In this document: positions 1-7,955 of the stretch, piece by piece | Position numbering within the stretch: position 1 is the first letter of the stretch | Layout: each line of letters starts with the position of its first letter | Origin: Polyrhizophydium stewartii | Taxonomy: Eukaryota > Chytridiomycota > Chytridiomycetes > Rhizophydiales | Assembly (NCBI GenBank): GCA_027604665.1 | Contig: JADGIZ010000236.1 | Location: 1 to 18,650 of the forward strand | Reading direction: 5' to 3' | DNA: 18,650 nt | The notes under the pieces: generated by a model | The model's database searches: none | Seen by the model: the letters and a program-made list of their open reading frames with translations, nothing else | Told to the model about the DNA's origin: nothing | Program-made: the position numbers and the translations under genes

Positions 1-26
1 GGCGGGGGGCGCCATGGCGGGGCCGC

Positions 27-599
27 TCATGCGGCGAGCACAAAGGTGTGATGGTGGTGCATTGCGCCGTCGACGCCCAGCGCCTTGTGCGGGAACGGCG
101 CGGCGGCGACGGCCAGCGGCGGCGACGGCGACGGCGACGGCGACGCGGCGGCCGACGACGCAGCCGACGACGACGCCGACGACGCCAGCGACGCCGACGA
201 CAAAGAGGCCGAGGACGACAGGGTCGATGTGACGGACGAGGTTCTGTTCTTGGGCGACGGCGGCTTGATCGACACGGGCGGCGACTTGCGGCCGACCAGC
301 GCCAGCGGCGGCGACGCTGCTGCGGCGGACGCGGCCGCGCCGGGGCTGCCGAGCGCCGACAGCGCCTGCAGGCCGTGGTGCGCCAGCGCGTGCGGGTGCT
401 GCGCGGCCGGGTGGCTGTGGGACAGCGCGGCGTGGTGCGCGTGGTGGGCGTGGGCGTGCGCCGGCAGCTTGTGCTGGCCGTGCGGGTCCCACAGCGGCAG
501 CACAAAGCCGTGCTCGCCCTGGCGGTACGCCACGAAGAACGGATCGACCCACAGCGTCAGGTCCGCCGGCAGCGCGGCCGCAAGCGCCGCGGGCGGCAT
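27..599 (-). CDS. BTG/Tob (APRO) family protein, box-B segment with low-complexity tail; 5' end uncertain
   Basis: The frame opens at ATG 599 and ends at TGA 27-29 (190 codons). Residues about 11-30 read LTLWVDPFFVAYRQGEHG, which is box B of the BTG/Tob antiproliferative domain (family pattern LTLWVDPxxVxYRxGExG). This domain binds the Caf1/Pop2 deadenylase of Ccr4-Not in characterised members, so a role in mRNA deadenylation or proliferation control is plausible but inferred. The remainder is low complexity: a His/Ala-rich stretch (about 45-80) followed by Ser/Ala- and Pro/Ser-rich runs and a late HHHH. Box A, which normally precedes box B by about 30 residues, is not recognisable. The open frame continues upstream to 1028, but that part is antisense to TVP18 and its leader and does not look like protein. 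A 5' exon joined by a possible acceptor near 620 (GGGGCAG) is possible. The 3' end may also be spliced beyond the window edge. The family call is firm; the gene boundaries are not. Confidence 0.62.
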   Translation of the reverse strand: MPPAALAAALPADLTLWVDPFFVAYRQGEHGFVLPLWDPHGQHKLPAHAHAHHAHHAALSHSHPAAQHPHALAHHGLQALSALGSPGAAASAAAASPPLALVGRKSPPVSIKPPSPKNRTSSVTSTLSSSASLSSASLASSASSSAASSAAASPSPSPSPPLAVAAAPFPHKALGVDGAMHHHHTFVLAA

Positions 600-987
600 G
601 GCGGCCGCGGCCGCGGCTGCCCCGCCCCCGCAGCCGCGCGCACGAGGAGGGGGCCATGCGCGCGCGGTGGCGGCCCATCGCCGCTTACGCTGTCCCCTGC
701 GTCCGCCATGGCCCCCCAAAGCACCAGATACCAATGAACGAGGTGGGGCAGCACAGGGCAGCGCCCGAGACCACGCCGGCAGCGCGCATGGCCGCACGGG
801 CCAGTGCCGGTCTCCCCGTCCCATGGCAGATCGCCCTCGCGGCACCCGGTCGTGCCGCGCTGAGCCTGTGGCCCGGGTGTCTTTGCCATTTCGCAGATCT
901 GCCCTTCCATGCGCGCCCATATGCAGCTCGCGCGTCTGGAAACCAGACCCGCCGATCAAGCGCTTGCCGCAACACCCGCCGCCCGCA
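600..987. other. Divergent intergenic region between the BTG-like gene and TVP18
   Basis: This 388-bp GC-rich stretch separates the two start codons. It presumably holds both promoters and the TVP18 leader, and may hide a 5' exon of the BTG-like gene on the minus strand. A possible donor (GTATCT on the minus strand, near 736) and acceptor (near 620) would be phase-compatible with the box-B exon. The peptide this adds has no convincing box A, so I did not annotate it. No TATA box or RNA gene is visible. Confidence 0.4.
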
Positions 988-1897
988 ATGTCCATCATCG
1001 ACGACCTCAAGTCTGGCCGCTGCGCCATCTACGGCCAGTTCTCGGCCCTGCTCGCCTTTGTCTGTGCGTCCCGCCGCCCGCACTGTCGCCCCTCTGGCCG
1101 CCTGCGCTGACGCGGCGGCCGTCCGCCTGGCCCACCGCACCCGCCCCTGCGCGCCCAGGCCTGGTCATCTTTGGCTTCTTCAACCTGATCTCGACGCTCA
1201 TCATCTTCAGCATCCTCGGATGGTGAGTCGCCCAGAGCGGCTGCAGTCCCGTGCTCCTCGCTGCGGCCCCGCGCCTCAGACGCCTCCTGTCGCTGTCGCT
1301 GTCACTGCCGCTGTCGCCGCCTCGGCGGGCGTGATCATACCCGGACAACACGGCGCCAACAGCGGCCTCCGCGCGAGGGCGGCCCGCAAGCCCTGGCGTG
1401 CGAGCCTGCTGAGGCTGGCCGCTGCGCCCTGGCGCACCCACTCCCGCCTGTTTGCGGCCCGCCGTCCCGCGACCGCCGCACGGCAGCGCTGCGCGCGGCG
1501 GCCGCCGACCGCCCGGTACCCTGGCTGCAGAGAAGCCAAGCATCACCGCTGCTGACACAAAAGGCCGCCACGGCACGCAAGGGTGTTTGCTGGCCTGATC
1601 TTCCTGATCGAGGTCCCCTTTTGCGCATCCTGCTGCGCGAACGAGAACCTGCAGCGCGTCTCGCGCTTCTTCCAGGCCAACCAGTTCAAGGCGATCCTTT
1701 ATCTGGTCCTTTCCATCATCATGTGGCTCTCGACCCGCGTGGCGACGTCGTCGCTCATCGTCTCGGCGCTGCTCCTGACGCTGACGACCGCCTTCTACGG
1801 CATCGCGGCGCTGCGCAAGGAGGACCCCGCCAAGTCGACGCTCAACAGCGCGAGCACCGCAGTCCAGGCGTCGTCGACGTTTGGCGGCCGCGTCTGA
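988..1897 (+). CDS. TVP18: Tvp18-like Golgi membrane protein (CALFLIG/flower family), 3 exons
   Basis: Exons are 988-1063, 1159-1222 and 1582-1897; phases 1 and 2 close to give 151 residues, close to the usual family length. The N-terminus MSIIDDLKSGRCAIYGQFSA matches the Tvp18 pattern (DFKSGNFSIYGQW in yeast). The C-terminal ATSSLIVSALLLTLTTAFYG and following IAALRKED match the yeast SLIV..GLTLS..FYGIAAL block. Four hydrophobic segments are visible: about 14-33, 36-62, 84-102 and 106-126. The family consists of small tetraspanning proteins of late Golgi/Tlg2-containing vesicles; the precise function is unknown. Donors are GTGCGT and GTGAGT, and both introns carry a CTGAC motif. The second intron is long (359 bp) compared with most here, with GCTGTC-type short repeats and no recognisable snoRNA boxes. 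The gene is divergent from the BTG-like gene and convergent with RRP36. Confidence 0.9.
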
Positions 1898-2088
1898 GCG
1901 AACTTCCCAATTTCCCATGCATGCACACGCTCGCACATGTTATCGTTCTCGAATCCATATTTGCGAACAAGGGCCATGATGCTGTCCGCCGCCTCCCGCG
2001 TCCGCAGCAGCACCTTCTTCAAAATGAACCTGCGCGAAAACAAAGCAAGCACGCCGCGGGGCTCGCAGCCGTGCACCGCACGCCCTGT
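1898..2088. other. Convergent gap between TVP18 and RRP36 with a coding-like minus-strand segment
   Basis: This 191-bp gap lies between two stop codons. On the minus strand a strong splice-acceptor-like signal (pyrimidine-rich, TTTTCGCGCAG, ending about 2028) is followed by a frame reading ILKKVLLRTREAADSIMALV and then RKYGFENDN. Its codon use resembles genes here, with mostly G or C at third positions. It has no ATG or donor that joins it in frame to RRP36, and I do not recognise the peptide. It could be an alternative 3' exon, a relic, or a 3'-UTR intron signal. Confidence 0.3.
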
Positions 2089-2842
2089 TCATTGCTCGTC
2101 GCGCACGCGGCGCTTGGCCGGGATGCCGCGATGCTCGCGACTCGCGTTCTTCTTGCGGCGCTTCTCCAGCACCTTGTCGAGATCCTGGCCGCCGGCAACA
2201 AGCGACTTGTACTTGTCCACAAGCTCGATGCGTTTGAAGTCGGCTGCGTCCGAGTCAACGTCGCGCTGACAATCGCAAGATCGCCCGGCGGCGGTCGACA
2301 ACAACAAAACTCACATTTCTTGAGGAAGAACGGCTTCTTGCCCTTGCCAACAAGCTCTTTCTCGGACTTGCGCCATTCACGCTTGATGTTCTGTGCCTTT
2401 TCCTTGTTGGCGCGCGCATTCTTGCGCGAGATCTGTAAAGTGAGCAGCACAAAAGCACACGTCAGCCACCAGCCAAATATGCCCGCACATCAAGCACGTT
2501 CTCGAGCAACGCTTGCCTTGCTCGTCAGGGTTGCCTGAAGCTCCGCACGGCGCTCAGCGTCCTTTTCCTTCTTGATCTCCTTCTTGAGCATCTCAATCTC
2601 GTCGTCCTCGTAGCTGTTGATGAAGCCGTACGATCGCTTGAAGAGATCCTCGTTGAGTTTTCCCGTGTACGACTCGAACCGCGGATCCCGTGCTACCTGC
2701 AATTCGCTCGCTGTTCAGCGACTCTCCACCCCGCACATCTCACCGCCATCAGACATCGCACCTTTTTGACAACCTCGACAACCTGCCGCTTGCGGCTCAC
2801 CGGCTTCTTGGACGATATTTCCATTGGCCTGTGCATTCGCAC

Positions 2843-2890
<48 letters not shown>

Positions 2891-3525
2891 CAGCATTCGG
2901 CCCGCAAGACGGCAGATGCCCGGCGTCGCACTTGCATGTTTTTGTTCTCGCGCTTCTTCTTCTGGAACCCAGGTCGCTCCGGCTTGTCCTTTCCAGGCGC
3001 GGTCTTGGACCGGCGGATCTGGCGCTCGTCATCTTCCTCGTCCTCATGTTCGTCGTCGTCGTTGTCGTTGTCATCGTCGTCGTCGTCTTCTGCGTCGCCG
3101 CTGTCGTCGGAGTCCTCGTCCTCGCTGGCGTCCTCGCCATCGCGGCTCTCATCGTCGTCGTCCGACTCCTCTGCCTCCTGCATCTTACGCTTGCGTAGGC
3201 GTGCCCCCGAATCCTCCTGCACAACCCTGCCGCCCGCGCCAGAGTTGTCCCAGATGCGCTTGAACTTCTTGAGGCCCACGGCCTTTTGGACCGTGAGCAG
3301 GTCGCCAAACGACAGCTTCGCGAGCTCGTCCTGCGTCGGCGCGCGGCCCGAGTGCGTCAGGTCGCCGCAGCATCGCACGCGCCGCACGCAGCAATGGCGC
3401 CGCACCGACCACCCCCCCCGTGCCGCCCGCACCGTGCGCGCAGTAGGCAGCGGGCCAGCCGCACTCACCCGCTCGACCATGGCCAGAGTCGCGGAAACGT
3501 CTTTTTTCTGACTCTCTGCCCGCAT
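2089..3525 (-). CDS. RRP36: Rrp36-like rRNA biogenesis protein, 6 exons
   Basis: Minus-strand exons are 3469-3525, 2936-3330, 2762-2828, 2517-2696, 2315-2432 and 2089-2243; all phases close (323 residues; yeast Rrp36 is about 300). The order of conserved blocks is diagnostic: SFGDLLTVQKAVG near the N-terminus; an acidic Asp/Glu tract (about 55-105); MPMEISSKKPVSRKRQVVE; VARDPRFESYTGKL; a Lys/Glu coiled coil; KKPFFLKKSDFKRIELVDKY; and the terminal EKRRKKNASREHR. Rrp36 is a nucleolar 90S pre-ribosome component needed for early pre-rRNA cleavages toward 18S rRNA. Two introns appear to use GC donors: GCAAGT at 2935 and GCAAGC at 2516. The first is needed to keep frame; the second could instead use GTTGCT six bases downstream. 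The second intron contains the GA/CT microsatellite. An internal Met (MVER, residue 16) could also be the start; the longer one was kept because the frame is open. It is head-to-head with TAF4, 110 bp apart. Confidence 0.92.
2846..2888. repeat. (GA)n dinucleotide microsatellite inside RRP36 intron 2
   Basis: About 21 uninterrupted GA units. On the RRP36 sense strand it reads (CT)n and lies between a CTGAC branch-like motif and the CACAG acceptor, so it occupies the position of the polypyrimidine tract. Confidence 0.97.
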
Positions 3526-3635
3526 CCCCCGCCAAAGGCCGGCTCACTCGTCCGTCCGACCACAACCCAGCCGCCGCCCGCTCCCGCCCGCCGTCTCCGC
3601 CCGCACGCCCGCGCGCACCCACACACCGCGCAGCC
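3526..3635. promoter_or_regulatory. Short divergent promoter between RRP36 and TAF4
   Basis: Only 110 bp separate the RRP36 and TAF4 start codons, so both promoters and leaders must lie here or overlap the genes. The plus strand is C-rich (CCCGC, CCGCC repeats and CACACA). No TATA element is visible. The promoter role is inferred from gene orientation only. Confidence 0.5.
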
Positions 3636-6478
3636 ATGAGCGACGAGGACACGTCGTTCCTGACAATGCTCGAGTCTGCGGACCAGCAGCACCACAACGC
3701 CCCGCACCCTGGCGGCCACACGACTGGAGGCAACGGCAACCTCAACGAGGACGACCCGCACGCCGCCGACGCCCTCGCCCAGCTGCAGGACCTCTTTGAC
3801 GACGACCACAACCACCAGCAGCAACAACAGCAGCAACAGCAACAGCAACAGCAACATCAGCAACAGCAACAACAGCAGCAGCAGCAGCAGCAGCCGCAGC
3901 ATCAACAGCAGCAGCCGCAGCAACAGCAGCAGCAAGCCTCCTCAACCGCAACGACCAAGCCGCCCTCGTCGTCTGGCCAGCCTGCGTCGCGGGGGAACCA
4001 AGCGACAGGCACTACAGCGCAGTCATCGGGGACATCCCACTCGGGGCTTTCGCTCTATTACCAGCAGCTGATTGCCAGGAACGGATTCCTGTCCAAGCTC
4101 CTGCAAAAAGTGCCCGAGGAGCACCATCTCCGGGTCATGGAGGTCTACACACAGCTGCAAGTAAGCCTCCGCATAAGCCCAGACCAACTCACATATAGTT
4201 GAATATCTCCTCTTAAAGGCTGATGGCTGACTGTCGCTCCCCGATTGCCGCGCCGCGCAGTCCGGATCCATCACCCAGCAGCAGTTTGTTGAGGAAACAA
4301 CCAACCTCATCCCCAACTCGCGCGCGCAGTCGGGCGGCGGCGAACAGAACGGCTCGTCGCAGGGCAACTTGCGGGTATGCACATTCAAAAAAGCCTTGTG
4401 CCAGGCCCTGGGTGCTTGACCCGCGCAAGCTGACTTTGGCTCTGATCTCTTTGTGGGCAACAGGGAGGGCCGAACGGATCTGACGGCTCGCTCAAGCGAG
4501 CGGGAGACGCCATGGGGCCTGGGTGGGCAGCATTCTTATGCTGACTGCGCATTCATCTTGTTCCTCAACTGACGCCAACGACCTACCCCGGCAGGCTGAA
4601 GCGACCAAAGCAAGAGACGCCAAAAGTGCCGCCAAGCATCTCGCTGGGCTCAGGCCAGTCGCAGTACTACTCGGGCGATGGCGTATGGTACAGGCAGCGT
4701 AAGTGCCTGTCTGTTACCGCGTTTACGCTGGATCTTGCTCTGACTGCCAACTCGGGTCTCGCCACACAGCACCGACCATCACGCTGGTGCCGCCGTCCGC
4801 AAGCACCTCTGGCGCGGGCCACCGCTCAGGCATGTCGCTCACCACTCCCCAGTCGATGTTGCAGACGCCCGGTGCGCCGGCGCCAAAGCCCAAACAGGAG
4901 GTCGACGTCAACAAGCTCGACGTCGAGGGCATGATGGATGTCACAAACTATGCAGGCGTCGATCTCCAAGAAGAAGAGATTGCCATGACCGATGCGATCC
5001 CCGGCCAGTCCGCGACCAACTACCGCCCCACGGCAGACCAATCATTCCTGACGCCCAGCACCCTCGAGAAAATGGTGATCGAGATTGGTGAGCCGTCTGC
5101 AGAGTGCGCTGGTGCTCTCGCTGATCTGGCGGCAGCTGACGTTGGGTCGTCGCGCTCAGCCCGCAGCTCGGGCATGACGGCTGAGCCCGCATTCACTTTG
5201 CTGCTGTCGCAGGCGACCCGCGCGTACATCTTGAACCTGCTGCACCACATGCGCTCCATCTCGCAGCACCGGTCCGGCGCAGACATTGAAGAGTTTATTG
5301 TTCACGAACGCGGAAAGGTCTCCGAGAACGTGACGCTCGACGTTGTTCCCATGGACGACGTCAAGTCGCAGCTTGTTGCCATTGAGAACAAGCACCGCGA
5401 GGACGAGGATCGCCTCTTTGAGCTGCTCGGCCCGCCGATTGTCGACACTGAAAATGACGAAAACGGTGATGGCGCGGCTGCGGGCGACATCTCTGCTGCT
5501 GCTGCCGCCGCTGCGGCCGGGGCGGCTGCAAGTGCGCTCGCACAGAGCACCAAGACCGACGCCGCGGCCGCTGGTCAGCCTGCATCTGGCGCGGCATCTG
5601 CGTCGGGAGCTGCTGGCGCATCTGCGACTGGTGCCTCTGCTGCTGGTCCTGGCGATGCGACTGCCAGCGCATCAGGGCCGAGTGCAACTGCCACCGATTC
5701 TGCGGCTGGATCTGCATCTGCACAGGGCTCTGCCGCTGCTTCTGCCGCTGGTCCTGCCGGTGCTGCCGCAGGCTCCACCGCAAGCAGCGGCTTGCCGTCC
5801 AAGGACAAGGACGTCGAGATGTCTGGGAGCAAGCCCGACGCCAAGGATAAGGACAAGGACAAGGACAAGAAGAAGCCTGCGAAGCGCATCTCGAAGCGTG
5901 ATCTGCCCGAGGCCGTGCGCAACAAGAACATCAACAAGACGGCGATGCTTGCCGTTGGCGGACAGCTACGCAGCTGGATGCTTCCGAACGCAGGCGGCCC
6001 GGGCGGTGCCGGCGCGGCTGGCACCGGAGCCGGCGCGCGGTCGGACGGGTCGGCGCTCCGAGTTGTGTCGGCGAGCCTCGGCGGTGGCGGCACAGGAGGC
6101 GCAGCGGGGGCAACCACGGGCCTGGTGTTGCCTGGCTTCAATGCCCCGCTGCCCAACTCAGCGCCGGACGGCTCCGCTCTGCCTGGATCTGCGGCTGGCG
6201 GCGATGGCGCCGATGCTGGAGCAGGCGGCGCCGACGGATCCGCCGTGGCGATGGGTGCTGCAGCGGCGTCTGCTGTGGCGGCTCTCGCGGCGGCGGCTGG
6301 CGGCGGCATTGTACCCGACAGCTCGCTGCCGTTTGGTGGCTCGACGGCGCAGCGGGCGGCCACGATCCAGCGCGCGTCCAAGCGCATCATGCTCAAGGAT
6401 GCGCTGTTCTGTCTCGAGCAGCAGCCCACGCTCCGACGAAGCTCGCTGCTGTACAAGTGGCTGGCCAACGTCAAGTAG
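3636..6478 (+). CDS. TAF4: TFIID subunit TAF4-like, 6 exons, with polyQ tract
   Basis: Exons are 3636-4160, 4261-4374, 4464-4522, 4595-4698, 4770-5087 and 5160-6478; phases close (812 residues). A Gln/His tract covers residues 61-100. Residues about 138-195 (IARNGFLSKLLQKVPEEHHL, then EVYTQLQ and ITQQQFVEE) resemble the RST/TAFH-type helical hub of TAF4 proteins. The histone-fold region (about 322-407) starts with NYAGVDLQEEE and continues with FLTPSTLEKMVIEIARSSGM and LLSQATRAYILNLLHHM; in TFIID it pairs with TAF12. Residues about 425-590 are Ala/Ser/Gly-rich, followed by a KDKDKDKKK run and KRISKRDLPEAVRNKNINKT (about 612-632). The last 30 residues, IMLKDALFCLEQQPTLRRSS through LLYKWLANVK, match the TAF4 C-terminal block. 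Introns are 71-100 bp and each has a CTGAC motif. Splicing out 5088-5159 restores the histone fold, although that stretch is also open. Confidence 0.88.
3816..3935 (+). repeat. PolyQ-encoding CAG/CAA repeat in TAF4
   Basis: Forty codons, nearly all CAG or CAA mixed together, interrupted by three His codons (CAT) and two Pro codons (CCG). It encodes residues 61-100 of TAF4. The mixture of the two Gln codons should make the tract more stable than pure CAG. Confidence 0.97.
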
Positions 6479-6560
6479 CCGCGCAGCACCTGCAGCCCCG
6501 TTTATCCCGCCTGCCCGCCCTGATGTTCTTTGGCACAGCCGAGTGCTGACGACGATGCTC

Positions 6561-6566
6561 AATGAA
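6561..6566 (+). terminator. Possible poly(A) signal AATGAA downstream of TAF4
   Basis: AATGAA lies 83 bases after the TAF4 stop codon. Similar hexamers follow HMGCL and ERD2. It is a weak variant of AATAAA and is offered only by position. Confidence 0.25.
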
Positions 6567-6605
6567 ACTTTCGACTGCGTTGGCTCCCCTTCTTCGCGAG
6601 CGGGA

Positions 6606-6615
6606 TTCATTCATT
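6606..6615 (-). terminator. Possible poly(A) signal (AATGAATGAA) downstream of HMGCL
   Basis: On the minus strand two overlapping AATGAA hexamers begin about 16 bases after the HMGCL stop. With the TAF4 hexamer at 6561, the convergent 3' ends would be packed into about 150 bp. Confidence 0.25.
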
Positions 6616-6630
6616 GGCACACCGGAGAGC

Positions 6631-7923
6631 TTACTCGCCGCCGAGCTTGTTGACAATGGCCTGGCCGGTCTTGGATCCGTTGGGCCGGTTGAGCTTGTGC
6701 GAAATGAACTGGCCCGTGCGGGCGAGAGCGGTCAGATCGATGCCGGTGCGCATGCCAAGGCCGTGCAGCAGATACACCACGTCCTCTGTCGCGACGTTGC
6801 CCGTGGCGCCTTTGGCATACGGGCAGCCGCCGAGGCCCGCGACGGAGCTGTCAACAACACGGATGCCCTTGTTGAGCGACGTCAGGATGTTGGCGATGGC
6901 CTGGCCGTATGTGTCGTGGCAGTGCATCGCCAGCTTGTCCATGGGCACGACCTGGGACACGGCGTCAATGACCTTTGCGATCTTGTTGGGCGTGGCTGCG
7001 CGAGAGTGTGCACTAGTCAGTATGTCTTGCGGGCATTGCAGTAGACATCAGCCGGCATTGTTGGGCGGGACGCACCGACGCCGATCGTGTCGCCAAGCGA
7101 GATCTCGTAGCAGCCCATGTCAAAGAGCTGCTTGGCGACCTTTGCGACGGCAGCAGGCGCAATGTCGCCCTCGTATGGGCAGCCGACGATGGTGGACACG
7201 TAGCCACGCACGCGGATGTTCTTTGCGAGTGCGGCGTCGACCACCAGCTTGAAGCGCTTGAGCGACTCGTCGATGGAGCAGTTGATGTTCTTTTGCGAGA
7301 AGGACTCGGAGGCGGCGCCAAACACGGCAATCTCCTCGACACCGACCTCGAGGGCCGACTCGAGGCCCTTGGTGTTGGGCACCAGCACGGGGAACGAGAC
7401 GCCGGGCGTCTTTGGGATCTGGCTGTACAGGTCGCGCGAGTCGGCCATCTGCGGCACCCACTTGGGCGACACAAACGACGTCGCCTCGACCACGGGCAGG
7501 CCCGATGCCACCAGTCGCGTGATCAGCTCGAGCTTGGTGGCCGTGGGCACGATCGTCTTTTCGTTCTGGAGGCCGTCGCGCGGGCCGACCTCGACAATCT
7601 TGACAAAGTCGGACGACTGCGGGGCGGGCGGCGTGCCGGAGGCGGCGGCGGCGTGGTCGAGGGGTGTGCCGGCGCGGGCATGCGTCGCCGACGGGCGGTT
7701 TGGCGGTGTGCACCTGTCAGCCCGAGTCGGAGGCTGTCGCCTTATCGCGCGGGGGCGGGGAGACGTCCGCGAGGAGCAGACGACGGCAGCGGGGCGAGTA
7801 GGGTGTGCGTGCGCAGGCGGGGGGAGGCAGGCGGACACGCACCGCGGACGAGCCACGGCGCAGCTGGGCGGCGGGTGCGCGGCGGGCGGCGGCCGCGGCA
7901 CGGACGAGCGCAGGTGCAAACAT
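6631..7923 (-). CDS. HMGCL: Hydroxymethylglutaryl-CoA lyase, probably mitochondrial, 3 exons
   Basis: Minus-strand exons are 7843-7923, 7076-7616 and 6631-6995 (328 residues; human HMGCL is 325). The enzyme cleaves HMG-CoA to acetoacetate and acetyl-CoA, the last step of leucine breakdown and ketogenesis. Visible family motifs are [12 protein letters not shown] (catalytic Arg/Asp, about R40-D41), [16 protein letters not shown], the metal-binding MHCHDTYGQ, and [11 protein letters not shown] with the active-site-loop Cys and the Asn. The first exon, [20 protein letters not shown] and onward, is Arg/Ala-rich with no acids, a typical mitochondrial presequence. The C-terminus (NKLGGE) lacks the peroxisomal tripeptide seen in human HMGCL. 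Introns use GTGCGT donors (227 and 80 bp). The exon 1 model is the least certain part: the first acceptor (7617) lies about 100 bases beyond the best CTGAC motif. It is head-to-head with TRM9, 32 bp apart. Confidence 0.93.
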
Positions 7924-7955
7924 GTCGGGAAGAGCGACTTTGCCCCCTCTCTCGG
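7924..7955. promoter_or_regulatory. Minimal 32-bp divergent gap between HMGCL and TRM9 start codons
   Basis: Only 32 bp lie between the two ATGs, too few for two separate leaders and promoters. Transcripts probably start inside the opposing gene's first exon, or the two share one bidirectional initiation zone. Inferred from the two gene models; a different start for either gene would widen the gap. Confidence 0.4.

Noticed and set aside
600..1028. Open frame extending the BTG-like protein upstream of 599
   Set aside because: It runs antisense through the TVP18 leader and first codons and shows no box A. WFPD-like residues in another minus frame near 920-960 lack the following GSxYR and are probably chance.
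1223..1581. Possible snoRNA host role of the 359-bp TVP18 intron 2
   Set aside because: I could see no C box (TGATGA) with matching D box and no H/ACA arrangement.
2693..2896. Minus-strand frame encoding a Leu-Ser repeat through the microsatellite
   Set aside because: It is the in-frame read of the (CT)n intron tract of RRP36, not a protein.
5088..5159. Reading TAF4 straight through this stretch without an intron
   Set aside because: The frame is open, but the GTGAGC donor, CTGAC motif and CAG acceptor close in phase 1. Removing the stretch restores the histone-fold helix (MVIEIARSSGM).
5575..6489. 304-codon minus-strand frame opposite TAF4
   Set aside because: It mirrors the Ala/Ser/Gly-rich part of TAF4; such antisense frames are expected in GC-rich DNA and it carries no domain.
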